DNA from: JAKAGZ01 sp964412105
Lineage (GTDB): Bacteria; Bacteroidota; Ignavibacteria; Ignavibacteriales; Ignavibacteriaceae
Length of the DNA stretch: 24,644 bases
Assembly (NCBI GenBank): GCA_964412105.1
Contig: CAYPNM010000044.1
Span: 1 to 24,644, forward strand
Direction of reading: 5' to 3'
Position 1 is the stretch's first letter. Each line of letters starts with the position of its first letter. The notes under the pieces were generated by a model. That model did not search any database, was not told where the DNA came from, and saw nothing but the letters and a program-made list of their open reading frames with translations. The position numbers and the translations under genes are program-made. Positions 7,805 to 15,706 of this stretch are shown here, in pieces.

Positions 7805-8875
7805 ATGAATGATTTAGAAAAGCTTGGGTTCGATAATTGGTTTAGGGATAAGATTGAAACCACAAAATTAAGCAACTTTCAAATTGCCAGGGTAATCAGT
7901 GTAAATAAAAATAGTTTTGTCGTTTCTAACGGCAAGAGTGATATTTACGCGGAATTAACTGGGAAATTATTGTTCAATACTGAGTCATCACTGGATTTAC
8001 CTGCCGTCGGCGATTGGGTTTACATACAATCACTTGATGATGACTCTTTAGCTATCATCCATGATATATTTCCCCGAAGATCATTACTAAAAAGAAAAGC
8101 ATCCGGCAAAAATATTGAATATCAGGTAATTGCTGCAAATATAGATACGGCAATTATAATGCAATCACTCGATTCTAATTTTAACTTGAGAAGGCTTGAG
8201 CGCTACCTTATAATGATAAATGAAGGCAACATTACTCCCGTTATCTTCCTAAGCAAAAGTGACCTTGCAGGCTCTAATGAAATCGAAAAAAAGAAAAACG
8301 ATATTTATAAAATTGTACCTGATATTAAAATTGAGGCTTTCAGTAATAACAAATTAACTGATATTGAAGATATTAAGACTCATTTTGTTACTGGTAAAAC
8401 TTTTTGTTTGCTCGGTTCATCTGGAGTTGGTAAAACTACATTATTAAATAATTTGATTCGCAAAGAAATGTTCAAGACTCAGCCAATCAGGGAGAAAGAT
8501 GGACGTGGCAAGCACACTACTACGAGACGTGAACTTATTGTATTAGAAAATGGTGCAATTATAATAGATAATCCTGGGATGCGTGAAGTTGGAGTAATCT
8601 CAACGGATTCTGGACTTGATGATACATTTAATGAAATTGCAGAGTTGTCGGCCCAGTGTCGCTTTAAAGATTGCACCCATACCGTTGAAAAAGGCTGCGC
8701 AGTCCTAAATGCTGTAGAACATGGAACTATTTCAAAAGAGAGATACAATAATTATTTAAAGATTTATAAAGAATCTCAGTATAACGAAATGTCATACTAC
8801 GAAAGGAGACAAAAGGATAAAAAGTTCGGCAAATTTATGCATAACTATCTGAAAAATAAAAGAGATAAAAAATAG
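7805..8875 (+). CDS. rsgA: RsgA-type ribosome biogenesis GTPase
   Basis: Circularly permuted GTPase that checks late assembly of the 30S ribosomal subunit. The 356-residue protein has an N-terminal OB-like domain, then the GTPase motifs in the permuted order G4 (SKSDL, where NKxD is usual), G1 (GSSGVGKTT at 204-212), the TTTRRE switch and G3 (DNPGMRE), followed by a zinc-binding segment with ligands Cys285, Cys290, His292 and Cys298. The C-terminus is long and very basic, ending in a KNKRDKK-type tail, as in the longer RsgA-like subfamily of about 350 residues, so it may be a second RsgA paralogue rather than the only copy. The start is placed at ATG 7805 and not at TTG 7769 because of the promoter candidate between 7737 and 7765. 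Confidence 0.9.
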   Translation: MNDLEKLGFDNWFRDKIETTKLSNFQIARVISVNKNSFVVSNGKSDIYAELTGKLLFNTESSLDLPAVGDWVYIQSLDDDSLAIIHDIFPRRSLLKRKASGKNIEYQVIAANIDTAIIMQSLDSNFNLRRLERYLIMINEGNITPVIFLSKSDLAGSNEIEKKKNDIYKIVPDIKIEAFSNNKLTDIEDIKTHFVTGKTFCLLGSSGVGKTTLLNNLIRKEMFKTQPIREKDGRGKHTTTRRELIVLENGAIIIDNPGMREVGVISTDSGLDDTFNEIAELSAQCRFKDCTHTVEKGCAVLNAVEHGTISKERYNNYLKIYKESQYNEMSYYERRQKDKKFGKFMHNYLKNKRDKK

Positions 8876-9003
8876 CTGCTTAATTTCGCATTATTTTGCT
8901 GCCGTAATCTATGGGCGATTTAATCGAAAGTATTATTTCTACGTGCATATCTCAACAGAAATATAGAAATTAAACATATAAATTTTTAAGGAAGAGAAAT
9001 ATC

Positions 9004-11280
9004 TTGCACACCACTAATAAAAAATCTCAGTACATCCTTCTGATCGGAATAATTTTGTTTTTATTTATGAGCAACTGCTCCCCTGCATCCTCAAATTACA
9101 AAAGACAGTATACAGTCGACCGGGAAGCCGTTTATAGCTTAATTGAACGTGTGGCTCCAGGTCACTCATCAGATTTCATTATAGAAACAATTTTAGGAAA
9201 CAACAGCAATGAAACATTTGAAATAGAAGGAAAAGAAAATAAAATAATACTAAGAGGAAATAGCACACTGGCAATAACAAGAGCATTTAACTGGTATCTC
9301 AATTATTATTGCCACACTTCTGTTTCCTGGTACAAAGCCGAGCCAATAGATGTGCCTGCCGTGTTCCCCCCTGTTAAAGAGAAAATTCAAAAGACCTGCC
9401 GATTTAAAAAACGCTTCTTCCTTAATTACTGCACATTCGGATATACAATGGTATGGTGGCAATGGGATGACTGGCAAAGATTCATAGATTGGATGGCACT
9501 TAACGGAATTAATATGCCGCTGGCAATAACAGGACAGGAATATATCTGGGAAAAAGTGTGGGAAAAATTCGGCCTCACTGACGAACAGATCAGAGCATTT
9601 TTTACAGGACCTGCTCATCTGCCTTGGCATAGAATGGGCAACATAGACGGCTGGCTGGGGCCGTTGCCTCAATCATTTATAAATGAACAATTCGAACTGC
9701 AGAAAAAGATACTAAAAAGAGAAAGATCATTCGGGATGACTCCCGTTTTGCCCGCATTTGCCGGACATACACCAAAAGCTATCACAAATAAATATCCAAA
9801 TGTAAAGCTGACAAATATGGGATCTTATGGCGTAGGACCGCAATACGATGCTTACTTTATAGATCCGATGGAACCTCTGTTTGTAAAAATTCAGAAAGAA
9901 TTTATTAAGGAACAGACAAAATATTTCGGCACCGACCATTACTATGGGACGGATCCTTTCAACGAAATGACTCCACCGAGCTGGGACCCGGATTATCTCG
10001 CCTCCGTTGCAAAAACAATCTATAAAGGTATAGCCGACGTAGATAACGAAGCTGTGTGGGTCCAGATGGGCTGGACATTCTACTACGACAGAAAACACTG
10101 GACAAACCCGCGACTCGAAGCTATGATCAAGGCCGTTCCTAAAAACAAAATGATGATACTCGATTATTTCTGTGAGAAGCAGGAAGTATGGAGACTTACC
10201 GACGGTTTCTTCGGAGCACCTTATATCTGGTGCTACCTTGGAAACTTTGGCGGTGGAACACAAATGGCCGCGCCTCTTAAAAAAGTTTCGAAATTGCTTA
10301 CTGACACAGAAAGCGATGATAACAGAAGGCATATGATCGGCATTGGTTCTACACTTGAAGGATTCGGAGTAAACAGGTTTATGTTCGAGTGGCTCTTTGA
10401 ATATGCGTGGGACACTGGCTCTGCAAATACAGAAGAATGGATTACCAAATATGCTGAAACCCGCGCCGGACACAATGACCCGATTGTGGAAGATGCCTGG
10501 CGGCGGCTTTTGGATTTAACTTATAACCAGCAGGTATCCGGAGTCGGACTTGGAAATACAATAGAGATGCGTCCACGCTTTGTAGGGAATGACCATTATA
10601 CCCGAAGAGGTGAAGCATATAATTACGGAAAGCTTGCAGATGTTTTGGCAGAAATGCTGCTCGCTGATAAAGAATCTCTCTCAAATCCCCGATATCAATA
10701 CGACCTCGTTATGGTGTGCAGGCAGGTGCTCGCTAATCTGGAATTTGATATAAGGAATAAAGTATATGAGGCATATAAAGCAAAAAATTTAAAAATGTAT
10801 GACAAATATTCTGCATTGTTCCTTGATATAGCCTCTGATGTTGATAAAATAGTTTCAACTCAGGAAGATTTCTCATTCGACGATTGGATCGCAGCATCTC
10901 ACAAATTTGCATCGTCCGATGCCCCTGCATCATATTTCGAGAAAAGTGCAAAAGTACTGGTTACAACTTGGGGACAGCAGGGTAATTATCTGATTGATTA
11001 TGCTGCAAAAGATTTCAGCGGGTTAATAAATTCATATTATAAAAAGCGTTGGGACATCTTTTTCAAAACAGTAAGAAAGGACTTAGTCGATTCAACAGAA
11101 TTTAATCAGAAGAAATTCGATAATGATATCTCTTCGTTTGAGTGGCAGTTTTGCGAAACACCATATAAGCCTGAGACCAAGGTGCATTATGACGCCGGCA
11201 AGCTGGCAAGAGAACTTTATACTAAATATGTCGACTATTTTGAATTATTCAATAAAGCTGATTCTATCCCGAAACAATGA
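9004..11280 (+). CDS. Alpha-N-acetylglucosaminidase-like lipoprotein (GH89/NAGLU)
   Basis: Predicted exported hydrolase that removes terminal alpha-linked N-acetylglucosamine, as in heparan-type or mucin glycans. The 758-residue protein has a lysine-containing N-terminus, a hydrophobic segment (about residues 9-21) and a Cys at 25 in an FMSNC lipobox-like site, so it is probably a lipoprotein. It then follows the NAGLU plan: a small N-terminal domain, a TIM barrel containing WMALNGINMPLA, TGPAHLPWHRMGN and SFGMTPVLPAFAGH, and a helical C-terminal domain. The two catalytic acids of human NAGLU correspond to Glu321 in PFNEMTPP and Glu452 in STLEGFG; both are present. Length matches the family. 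The start is a TTG with AAGGA at 8989-8993; the next Met would discard most of the signal peptide. It is transcribed alone or with the next gene. Confidence 0.93.
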   Translation: MHTTNKKSQYILLIGIILFLFMSNCSPASSNYKRQYTVDREAVYSLIERVAPGHSSDFIIETILGNNSNETFEIEGKENKIILRGNSTLAITRAFNWYLNYYCHTSVSWYKAEPIDVPAVFPPVKEKIQKTCRFKKRFFLNYCTFGYTMVWWQWDDWQRFIDWMALNGINMPLAITGQEYIWEKVWEKFGLTDEQIRAFFTGPAHLPWHRMGNIDGWLGPLPQSFINEQFELQKKILKRERSFGMTPVLPAFAGHTPKAITNKYPNVKLTNMGSYGVGPQYDAYFIDPMEPLFVKIQKEFIKEQTKYFGTDHYYGTDPFNEMTPPSWDPDYLASVAKTIYKGIADVDNEAVWVQMGWTFYYDRKHWTNPRLEAMIKAVPKNKMMILDYFCEKQEVWRLTDGFFGAPYIWCYLGNFGGGTQMAAPLKKVSKLLTDTESDDNRRHMIGIGSTLEGFGVNRFMFEWLFEYAWDTGSANTEEWITKYAETRAGHNDPIVEDAWRRLLDLTYNQQVSGVGLGNTIEMRPRFVGNDHYTRRGEAYNYGKLADVLAEMLLADKESLSNPRYQYDLVMVCRQVLANLEFDIRNKVYEAYKAKNLKMYDKYSALFLDIASDVDKIVSTQEDFSFDDWIAASHKFASSDAPASYFEKSAKVLVTTWGQQGNYLIDYAAKDFSGLINSYYKKRWDIFFKTVRKDLVDSTEFNQKKFDNDISSFEWQFCETPYKPETKVHYDAGKLARELYTKYVDYFELFNKADSIPKQ

Positions 11281-11337
11281 ACAATTAAATAAAATGAAAA
11301 TGCTATAAGATCACTTAGTTTCAAGGGGCTTACACCA

Positions 11338-11967
11338 TTGAATGTATATCTCAGATTAATTGAAATCCTGGCTTTAATTGTTCTTCCCCTTCTGGTATTT
11401 TACTTAAGAAGCAAATGGCCGCAGAAAGAAATTGTAATACTTGTGATTGTTCTTCCTCTTCTATGGTATCTGTTTTATGCTCCGATTCATGAACTCAGTC
11501 ATATACTTGGATGTATGGTAGTCGGCGCGGAAATAAAAGACTATAGATTGTTTGCACATTTCTGGAAAGGTGACTTCGGCTTCGCCTATGTCGATGTAGC
11601 TGGTGGTTTGGGTACAAATTTCAAATCTTTAATAATTCTAATTTCTCCTTATGTGTTAGATTTTCTTTCTCTCCTTTTAGGGTATTTTATTTTAAGCCGG
11701 TATAAAACAAAAAAGTCGCTTTGGGCTGGTCTGATTTTCCTGTTTCTTTGCCTTCGACCCACGTATGATGTTATCGATAATTACGTGGGTATAATTTATA
11801 ATCATTCTGATTTTGTCCTGGTAATTAAAATTATTGGCTGGTTGATAGCATATAGCTTTGGCCTGATTACTGCAGGATTTGCCGCTTATGCTATCGGAAA
11901 GATACTGCAGAGATATAAAAACTATCCTTTAATAAAATTTACTATTAAAGGGATTAAGCCAGGATAA
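11338..11967 (+). CDS. Membrane protein with HExxH motif, possible zinc metalloprotease
   Basis: A 209-residue integral membrane protein with about five or six hydrophobic segments. The second segment runs directly into HELSH at residues 51-55, an HExxH zinc-binding motif at a membrane edge, the arrangement of site-2-type (M50) proteases and their relatives. A later SPYVLDFLSLLLGY segment could supply the third ligand Asp, and RPTYDVIDN is another candidate; the classic NxxPxxxxDG motif is absent. I do not recognise the family, so protease activity is an inference from one motif. AAGGGG (11323-11328) lies 9 nt before the TTG start. The gene is 57 nt behind the glycosidase gene and may share its transcript. 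Confidence 0.6.
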   Translation: MNVYLRLIEILALIVLPLLVFYLRSKWPQKEIVILVIVLPLLWYLFYAPIHELSHILGCMVVGAEIKDYRLFAHFWKGDFGFAYVDVAGGLGTNFKSLIILISPYVLDFLSLLLGYFILSRYKTKKSLWAGLIFLFLCLRPTYDVIDNYVGIIYNHSDFVLVIKIIGWLIAYSFGLITAGFAAYAIGKILQRYKNYPLIKFTIKGIKPG

Positions 11968-12063
11968 TTTTGCTTATTGGAATCAGAAATTAATAGGACC
12001 AATCACCTTAAAAGGCTTAAAACTTCAAATATTCGTACATTTTTAAAATAAGTCAATATATTG

Positions 12064-12092
12064 TTGCAATGCACCGTACGTCTTACTATATT
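12064..12092 (+). promoter_or_regulatory. Candidate promoter for the DinB-fold gene
   Basis: TTGCAA (12064-12069) and TATATT (12087-12092) are 17 nt apart in the 192-nt gap before the gene. Predicted leader of about 60 nt. Consensus match only. Confidence 0.45.
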
Positions 12093-12159
12093 TTTTAGCC
12101 TAATAAATTAACTCTATTTTCCTTACAATTTACTGCCAAATAAATATTTAGGAGGTCTT

Positions 12160-12741
12160 ATGAAAAGGATTTCTCAGATTCTTTTTGTTCTTATACTATG
12201 TTGGCTGGTAGCCTATAATATTTCCGCACAGGGAATGTCAGATAAGATGGACAGCAATTCATCTTATCTCACCAAACTGGTAGCGAATGATATAATGGCA
12301 ACTGGCAAAAAAGTTATATCCCTTGCTGAAGCTATGCCTGCGAAAGATTATAGCTGGCGGCCAATGGAGGGTGTAAGGTCTGTCAGTGAAGTTTACGTCC
12401 ACGTTGCGGCCGCAAATTATTTCCTTCTTTCTTATTTGGGCATGCAAATGCCAAAGATGCTAAAGCCAGGTTCTGAAAATGAAGGTTTGGAAAAAACAAT
12501 GACTGACAAAAAGGAAGTAATAAAATTTTTGAAGCAGTCATTTGAAGACGCACATAAATTTCTGGAGGGTTACACCGCCACAGATTATGATGCCACTGTT
12601 AAATTACCCTTTGGAGAGTTTACGAAAGGTACTCTTTTAATGATAGCCGCTGGACACGTACACGAACATTTAGGACAATCTATCGCATATGCCAGAACGA
12701 ACCATATCGTACCACCATGGTCTATGCCAAAAAAGAAATAA
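12160..12741 (+). CDS. Secreted DinB/YfiT-fold metal-binding protein
   Basis: A 193-residue protein with an N-terminal signal peptide ending near AQG (residues 23-25), then a helical DinB/YfiT-type bundle. The three expected metal ligands are in place: His81 in EVYVHVAAANYF, and His166 and His170 in GHVHEHLGQ, spaced HxxxH as in the family. DinB-fold proteins include thiol-dependent transferases and hydrolases, but most have no known substrate, and the name does not imply a DNA-damage role. The signal peptide places this one outside the cytoplasm. GGAGG sits about 6 nt before the ATG. A candidate promoter and a clear terminator frame it as a single-gene transcript. Confidence 0.87.
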   Translation: MKRISQILFVLILCWLVAYNISAQGMSDKMDSNSSYLTKLVANDIMATGKKVISLAEAMPAKDYSWRPMEGVRSVSEVYVHVAAANYFLLSYLGMQMPKMLKPGSENEGLEKTMTDKKEVIKFLKQSFEDAHKFLEGYTATDYDATVKLPFGEFTKGTLLMIAAGHVHEHLGQSIAYARTNHIVPPWSMPKKK

Positions 12742-12753
12742 AATATTATTCAA

Positions 12754-12783
12754 AAAAGTCCCGGTTTACATCGGGACTTTTAT
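12754..12783 (+). terminator. Rho-independent terminator after the DinB-fold gene
   Basis: AAAAGTCCCG (12754-12763) pairs perfectly with CGGGACTTTT (12772-12781) around an 8-nt loop. The stem ends in the T-run, and the A-run on the other side makes it potentially bidirectional. It begins 12 nt after the stop codon. Confidence 0.88.
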
Positions 12784-12938
12784 CTTCATTAAGATCTTAT
12801 CTGAATTACCACGTCAGCTTTTTCATTTAATGGTACTTTTAAAGATATTTATTAAATTTGGTTTTATCTGAGTGAATAAATCTTTCAAAGGCCACTCCTG
12901 CAAGAACAGATCTGAAATAAAAAAGAGGGGTAGTTATT

Positions 12939-13871
12939 ATGAATATTTACAATAATATATTACAAGCGATTGGCAATACATCATTAGTAAAATTAAATAA
13001 AATTGTACCGCATGGCTGCGGACAGGTTTTTGTAAAACTTGAATGGGAAAATCCTACAGGTAGTATGAAAGACCGTGCTGCACAGGCTATGATTATTAAT
13101 GCTGAAGACAAAGGAAAATTAAAGGCCGGTTATACAGTTCTGGAATATACGGGAGGTAGTACCGGAATTTCACTGGCATTAATCTGTGTCGCAAAAGGTT
13201 ATCAGTTACAAATTATTACATCTGATGCATTCAGCAGGGATAAATTAAACCAGATGTCTGCTTTTGGTGCTGATCTTACTCTTGTGCCGAGTGAAAACGG
13301 TCTAACGACAAAAAAACTGATTCTGGATATGATTGAAGCAGCCAGAGAATTAAGCAAAAAGTCAAATACATATTGGACGAATCAGCTCTATAATATCGAC
13401 AGCATTATAGGTTACTATCAATTGGGTGAGGAAATATGGGATCAGACTGAGGGTAAGATAAATGCTTTTGTTCACAGTGTCGGCACTGCTGCATCAATGA
13501 GAGGTATAGCAACTGTACTTAAAAAACACAATTCCAAAATTAAGATAGCTGCCGTAGAACCGGCTGAGTCTGCTGTGTTATCAGGAGGACAGCCTGGTCC
13601 TCATAAAATCGAAGGCGTTGGAATAGGTTATACCCCTCCCCTCTGGGATTCATCGCTTGTTGACAATATTATTCCGGTTAAGACTGAAGATGCAAAAGCT
13701 ATGGTAAGACGTTTAGCACGAGAGGAAGGCCTTTTTGCAGGAACATCTTCAGGTGCTAATGTTGTTGCAGCTATTCAAATTGCTAAAGAACTGGGGCCGG
13801 AATCAAAGGTCGCCACATTAATGGTAGATAGCGGCTTAAAATATTTAAGTACAGATATTTTTAGAAAATAG
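12939..13871 (+). CDS. Cysteine-synthase-fold PLP enzyme, divergent subfamily
   Basis: Fold-type II pyridoxal-phosphate enzyme of 310 residues, related to O-acetylserine sulfhydrylase and cystathionine beta-synthase. The opening IGNTSLVKL, the PLP lysine Lys44 in NPTGSMKDRAA, and the late GTSSGAN segment fit the family. Two loops differ from standard cysteine synthases: the substrate-binding TSGNTG loop reads TGGSTG (residues 71-76), and the PLP-phosphate loop usually rich in glycine (GTGGT) reads VGTAAS. These changes fall where substrate and phosphate bind, so the reaction may not be cysteine synthesis; a related beta-replacement or elimination is as likely. GAGGGG (12925-12930) gives a good ribosome binding site. 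No sulfur-metabolism gene lies next to it. Confidence 0.85.
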   Translation: MNIYNNILQAIGNTSLVKLNKIVPHGCGQVFVKLEWENPTGSMKDRAAQAMIINAEDKGKLKAGYTVLEYTGGSTGISLALICVAKGYQLQIITSDAFSRDKLNQMSAFGADLTLVPSENGLTTKKLILDMIEAARELSKKSNTYWTNQLYNIDSIIGYYQLGEEIWDQTEGKINAFVHSVGTAASMRGIATVLKKHNSKIKIAAVEPAESAVLSGGQPGPHKIEGVGIGYTPPLWDSSLVDNIIPVKTEDAKAMVRRLAREEGLFAGTSSGANVVAAIQIAKELGPESKVATLMVDSGLKYLSTDIFRK

Positions 13872-13959
13872 AAAATTATTTGAACTTTTTAATCACGCTC
13901 AACGATGTTACGAACTTGAACATCATCAACTGTAATGAAAATTTATTTGGCAATGATAT

Positions 13960-15606
13960 TTAGTTTTTATTAATTGAATTATTTATAGGCAATTTAATTT
14001 GAAAGAGAGTTTCACCGGGCCTTGACTTAACTGATATTTCACCCTTGTGTCTTTGAGTAATAATATTGTGGCTTATACTTAAGCCTAATCCTGTACCTTC
14101 TCCGGGAGATTTGGTCGTAAAAAAAGGATCAAAAACTTTTTCTTGTATTTCTTCAGGAATACCTGGTCCTGTATCTTTTATTTCAATAACTATTGAATCA
14201 TTTTGTTTATAAGTTGTTATAATAATTTTTCCGGAACCATTCATAGCTTTAATCGAATTATCAATTATGTTTGTCCACACCTGGTTAAGTTCACTTCCAT
14301 ATGCCTGAATTTGGGGAAGATCCTTTGAATATCTCCGTTCAACAGCTATTCCCTTCTTTAATTGACTTCCGAACATTACGAGAGTATTATTTAAACCTTC
14401 ATGTACATCAATAGATTGAATAGGCGCCCGATCCATGTACGAATATGATTTTAATGCTTTTACTATTTCAGTTATTCTTCCTGCACCCTGACCGATTTCT
14501 TCAATTAGGCTATGAATTACGTAAATACTGCTCATCGATTCAATAACAAAAGGGAATTGATCACCATCAAAATTTTTTGAAAGTTCCGTTAATTCTTCCT
14601 TAGTTAAACCAATATTTACAAGTGTTGATGAATACTTCCAGGGATTTGAAATACCTTTTCCTTCGAGCCAGAGTTCCATTTCGTTTTCAAGTTTATCTTG
14701 TTCAAGAGGTTTTAAGTTATTTGGTAATTTTGCTTTCTCACGTATTTGCTTATTCAACAAATCCATGGAATTCAACTGAGATTCGGTTAGTTTCATTTCC
14801 CCTAATTTATACTGAACGTCCTTAAATGTAAGAATATGTTCACCTAGCTGAACAGCGCCTCTTTGTGCAGCAGAAGCTGGATTATTAATTTCATGAGCCA
14901 TACCTGCGCTTAATTTTCCCAATGTAGCTAATTTTTCACTTTGTCTTAAAGTTATTTCCTGCTGCAGATAAGCCAATTCAAGTTCCCTGTTCTTTTTTAT
15001 CAATTTAATTACCAGTTCTTTCTTTTTTACAAAATAATTTAATGTGACAATTACAATTGCAGATACAACACCAATATTTATTACAAAGAAAATGTTGGAT
15101 ATAATATTTGGAAGGTTATTTCTTATTTCCAGAAAGGGTTGAAGGATTCCGCTAATAATAATGAGAATTACGTAGGTCAAAAACCAGCGTTTAGCACTTT
15201 GGGAAGTATTACACAGTAGCGCACCTATAGGGGCCAGCAAACCCCATATTATTACCGCACTGCCCTTAATAAAACCTCCAAGAGCAATCATTAATAAAAA
15301 TGGTATAATTAAGACTATTGCTAATTGTGTAATACGAAAAAGTTTAAAATTTAATGTCCTGATCAGAATAATAAAACTAAAAGTTGAAATGATTGAGTAA
15401 ATAAGCGGCAAACTTCCTGCTATTGGTTCATTAAACAAAATGTAAATAAATCCCCATACTATTGCTGCAATTGTAATTACTATTGAGGTGTTAACAAGGA
15501 TGGATTTCCGAAGCCGTGTCTCCTCACTATCATCCTCTTTAATACCAATTTTTCTAATATAGGGCAGTATATTTTTCTTTAACGATATAGGCATTATACT
15601 TATCAC
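13960..15606 (-). CDS. Membrane sensor histidine kinase
   Basis: A 548-residue sensor kinase: about six N-terminal membrane helices (residues 35-200) with almost no periplasmic loops, a short coiled segment, the phospho-acceptor H-box MAHEINNPASAA with His238, then a catalytic ATPase domain with N-box (NQVWTNIIDNSIKA), G1 (DTGPGIP), F-box (FDPFFTTK) and G2 (GTGLGLS). Between the H-box and the second dimerisation helix lies an extra segment of about 100 residues, so the two acceptor helices are far apart in sequence. The start is GTG 15606; ATG 15594 four codons later is equally possible, and neither has a clear ribosome binding site. No response regulator is next to it, so its partner is elsewhere. 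The signal is unknown; a membrane-embedded sensor suggests a membrane or small hydrophobic cue. Confidence 0.92.
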   Translation of the reverse strand: MISIMPISLKKNILPYIRKIGIKEDDSEETRLRKSILVNTSIVITIAAIVWGFIYILFNEPIAGSLPLIYSIISTFSFIILIRTLNFKLFRITQLAIVLIIPFLLMIALGGFIKGSAVIIWGLLAPIGALLCNTSQSAKRWFLTYVILIIISGILQPFLEIRNNLPNIISNIFFVINIGVVSAIVIVTLNYFVKKKELVIKLIKKNRELELAYLQQEITLRQSEKLATLGKLSAGMAHEINNPASAAQRGAVQLGEHILTFKDVQYKLGEMKLTESQLNSMDLLNKQIREKAKLPNNLKPLEQDKLENEMELWLEGKGISNPWKYSSTLVNIGLTKEELTELSKNFDGDQFPFVIESMSSIYVIHSLIEEIGQGAGRITEIVKALKSYSYMDRAPIQSIDVHEGLNNTLVMFGSQLKKGIAVERRYSKDLPQIQAYGSELNQVWTNIIDNSIKAMNGSGKIIITTYKQNDSIVIEIKDTGPGIPEEIQEKVFDPFFTTKSPGEGTGLGLSISHNIITQRHKGEISVKSRPGETLFQIKLPINNSINKN

Positions 15607-15706
15607 TTAGGCTTTGAGGGTAGTGAAATAAGTTAATTAAATAGTCGGCATAAAGCAACCATTTGCATTAACTGTATAATTATAGTAATAATTAAGCTTG
15701 AATTTT

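Noticed and set aside
8910..8972. A 20-codon frame starting at ATGGGCGAT before the glycosidase gene
   Set aside because: It has no ribosome binding site and no distinctive composition, and lies in an ordinary leader region.
9727..10473. A 248-residue minus-strand frame inside the glycosidase gene
   Set aside because: It lies entirely opposite a well-conserved GH89 domain and its product has no recognisable pattern; it is a shadow of codon use on the other strand.
13904..13924. Inverted repeat GATGTT/AACATC between the PLP-enzyme and kinase genes as a terminator
   Set aside because: The stem is only 6 bp, has a 9-nt loop and no T-run, which is easily a chance match in this sequence.
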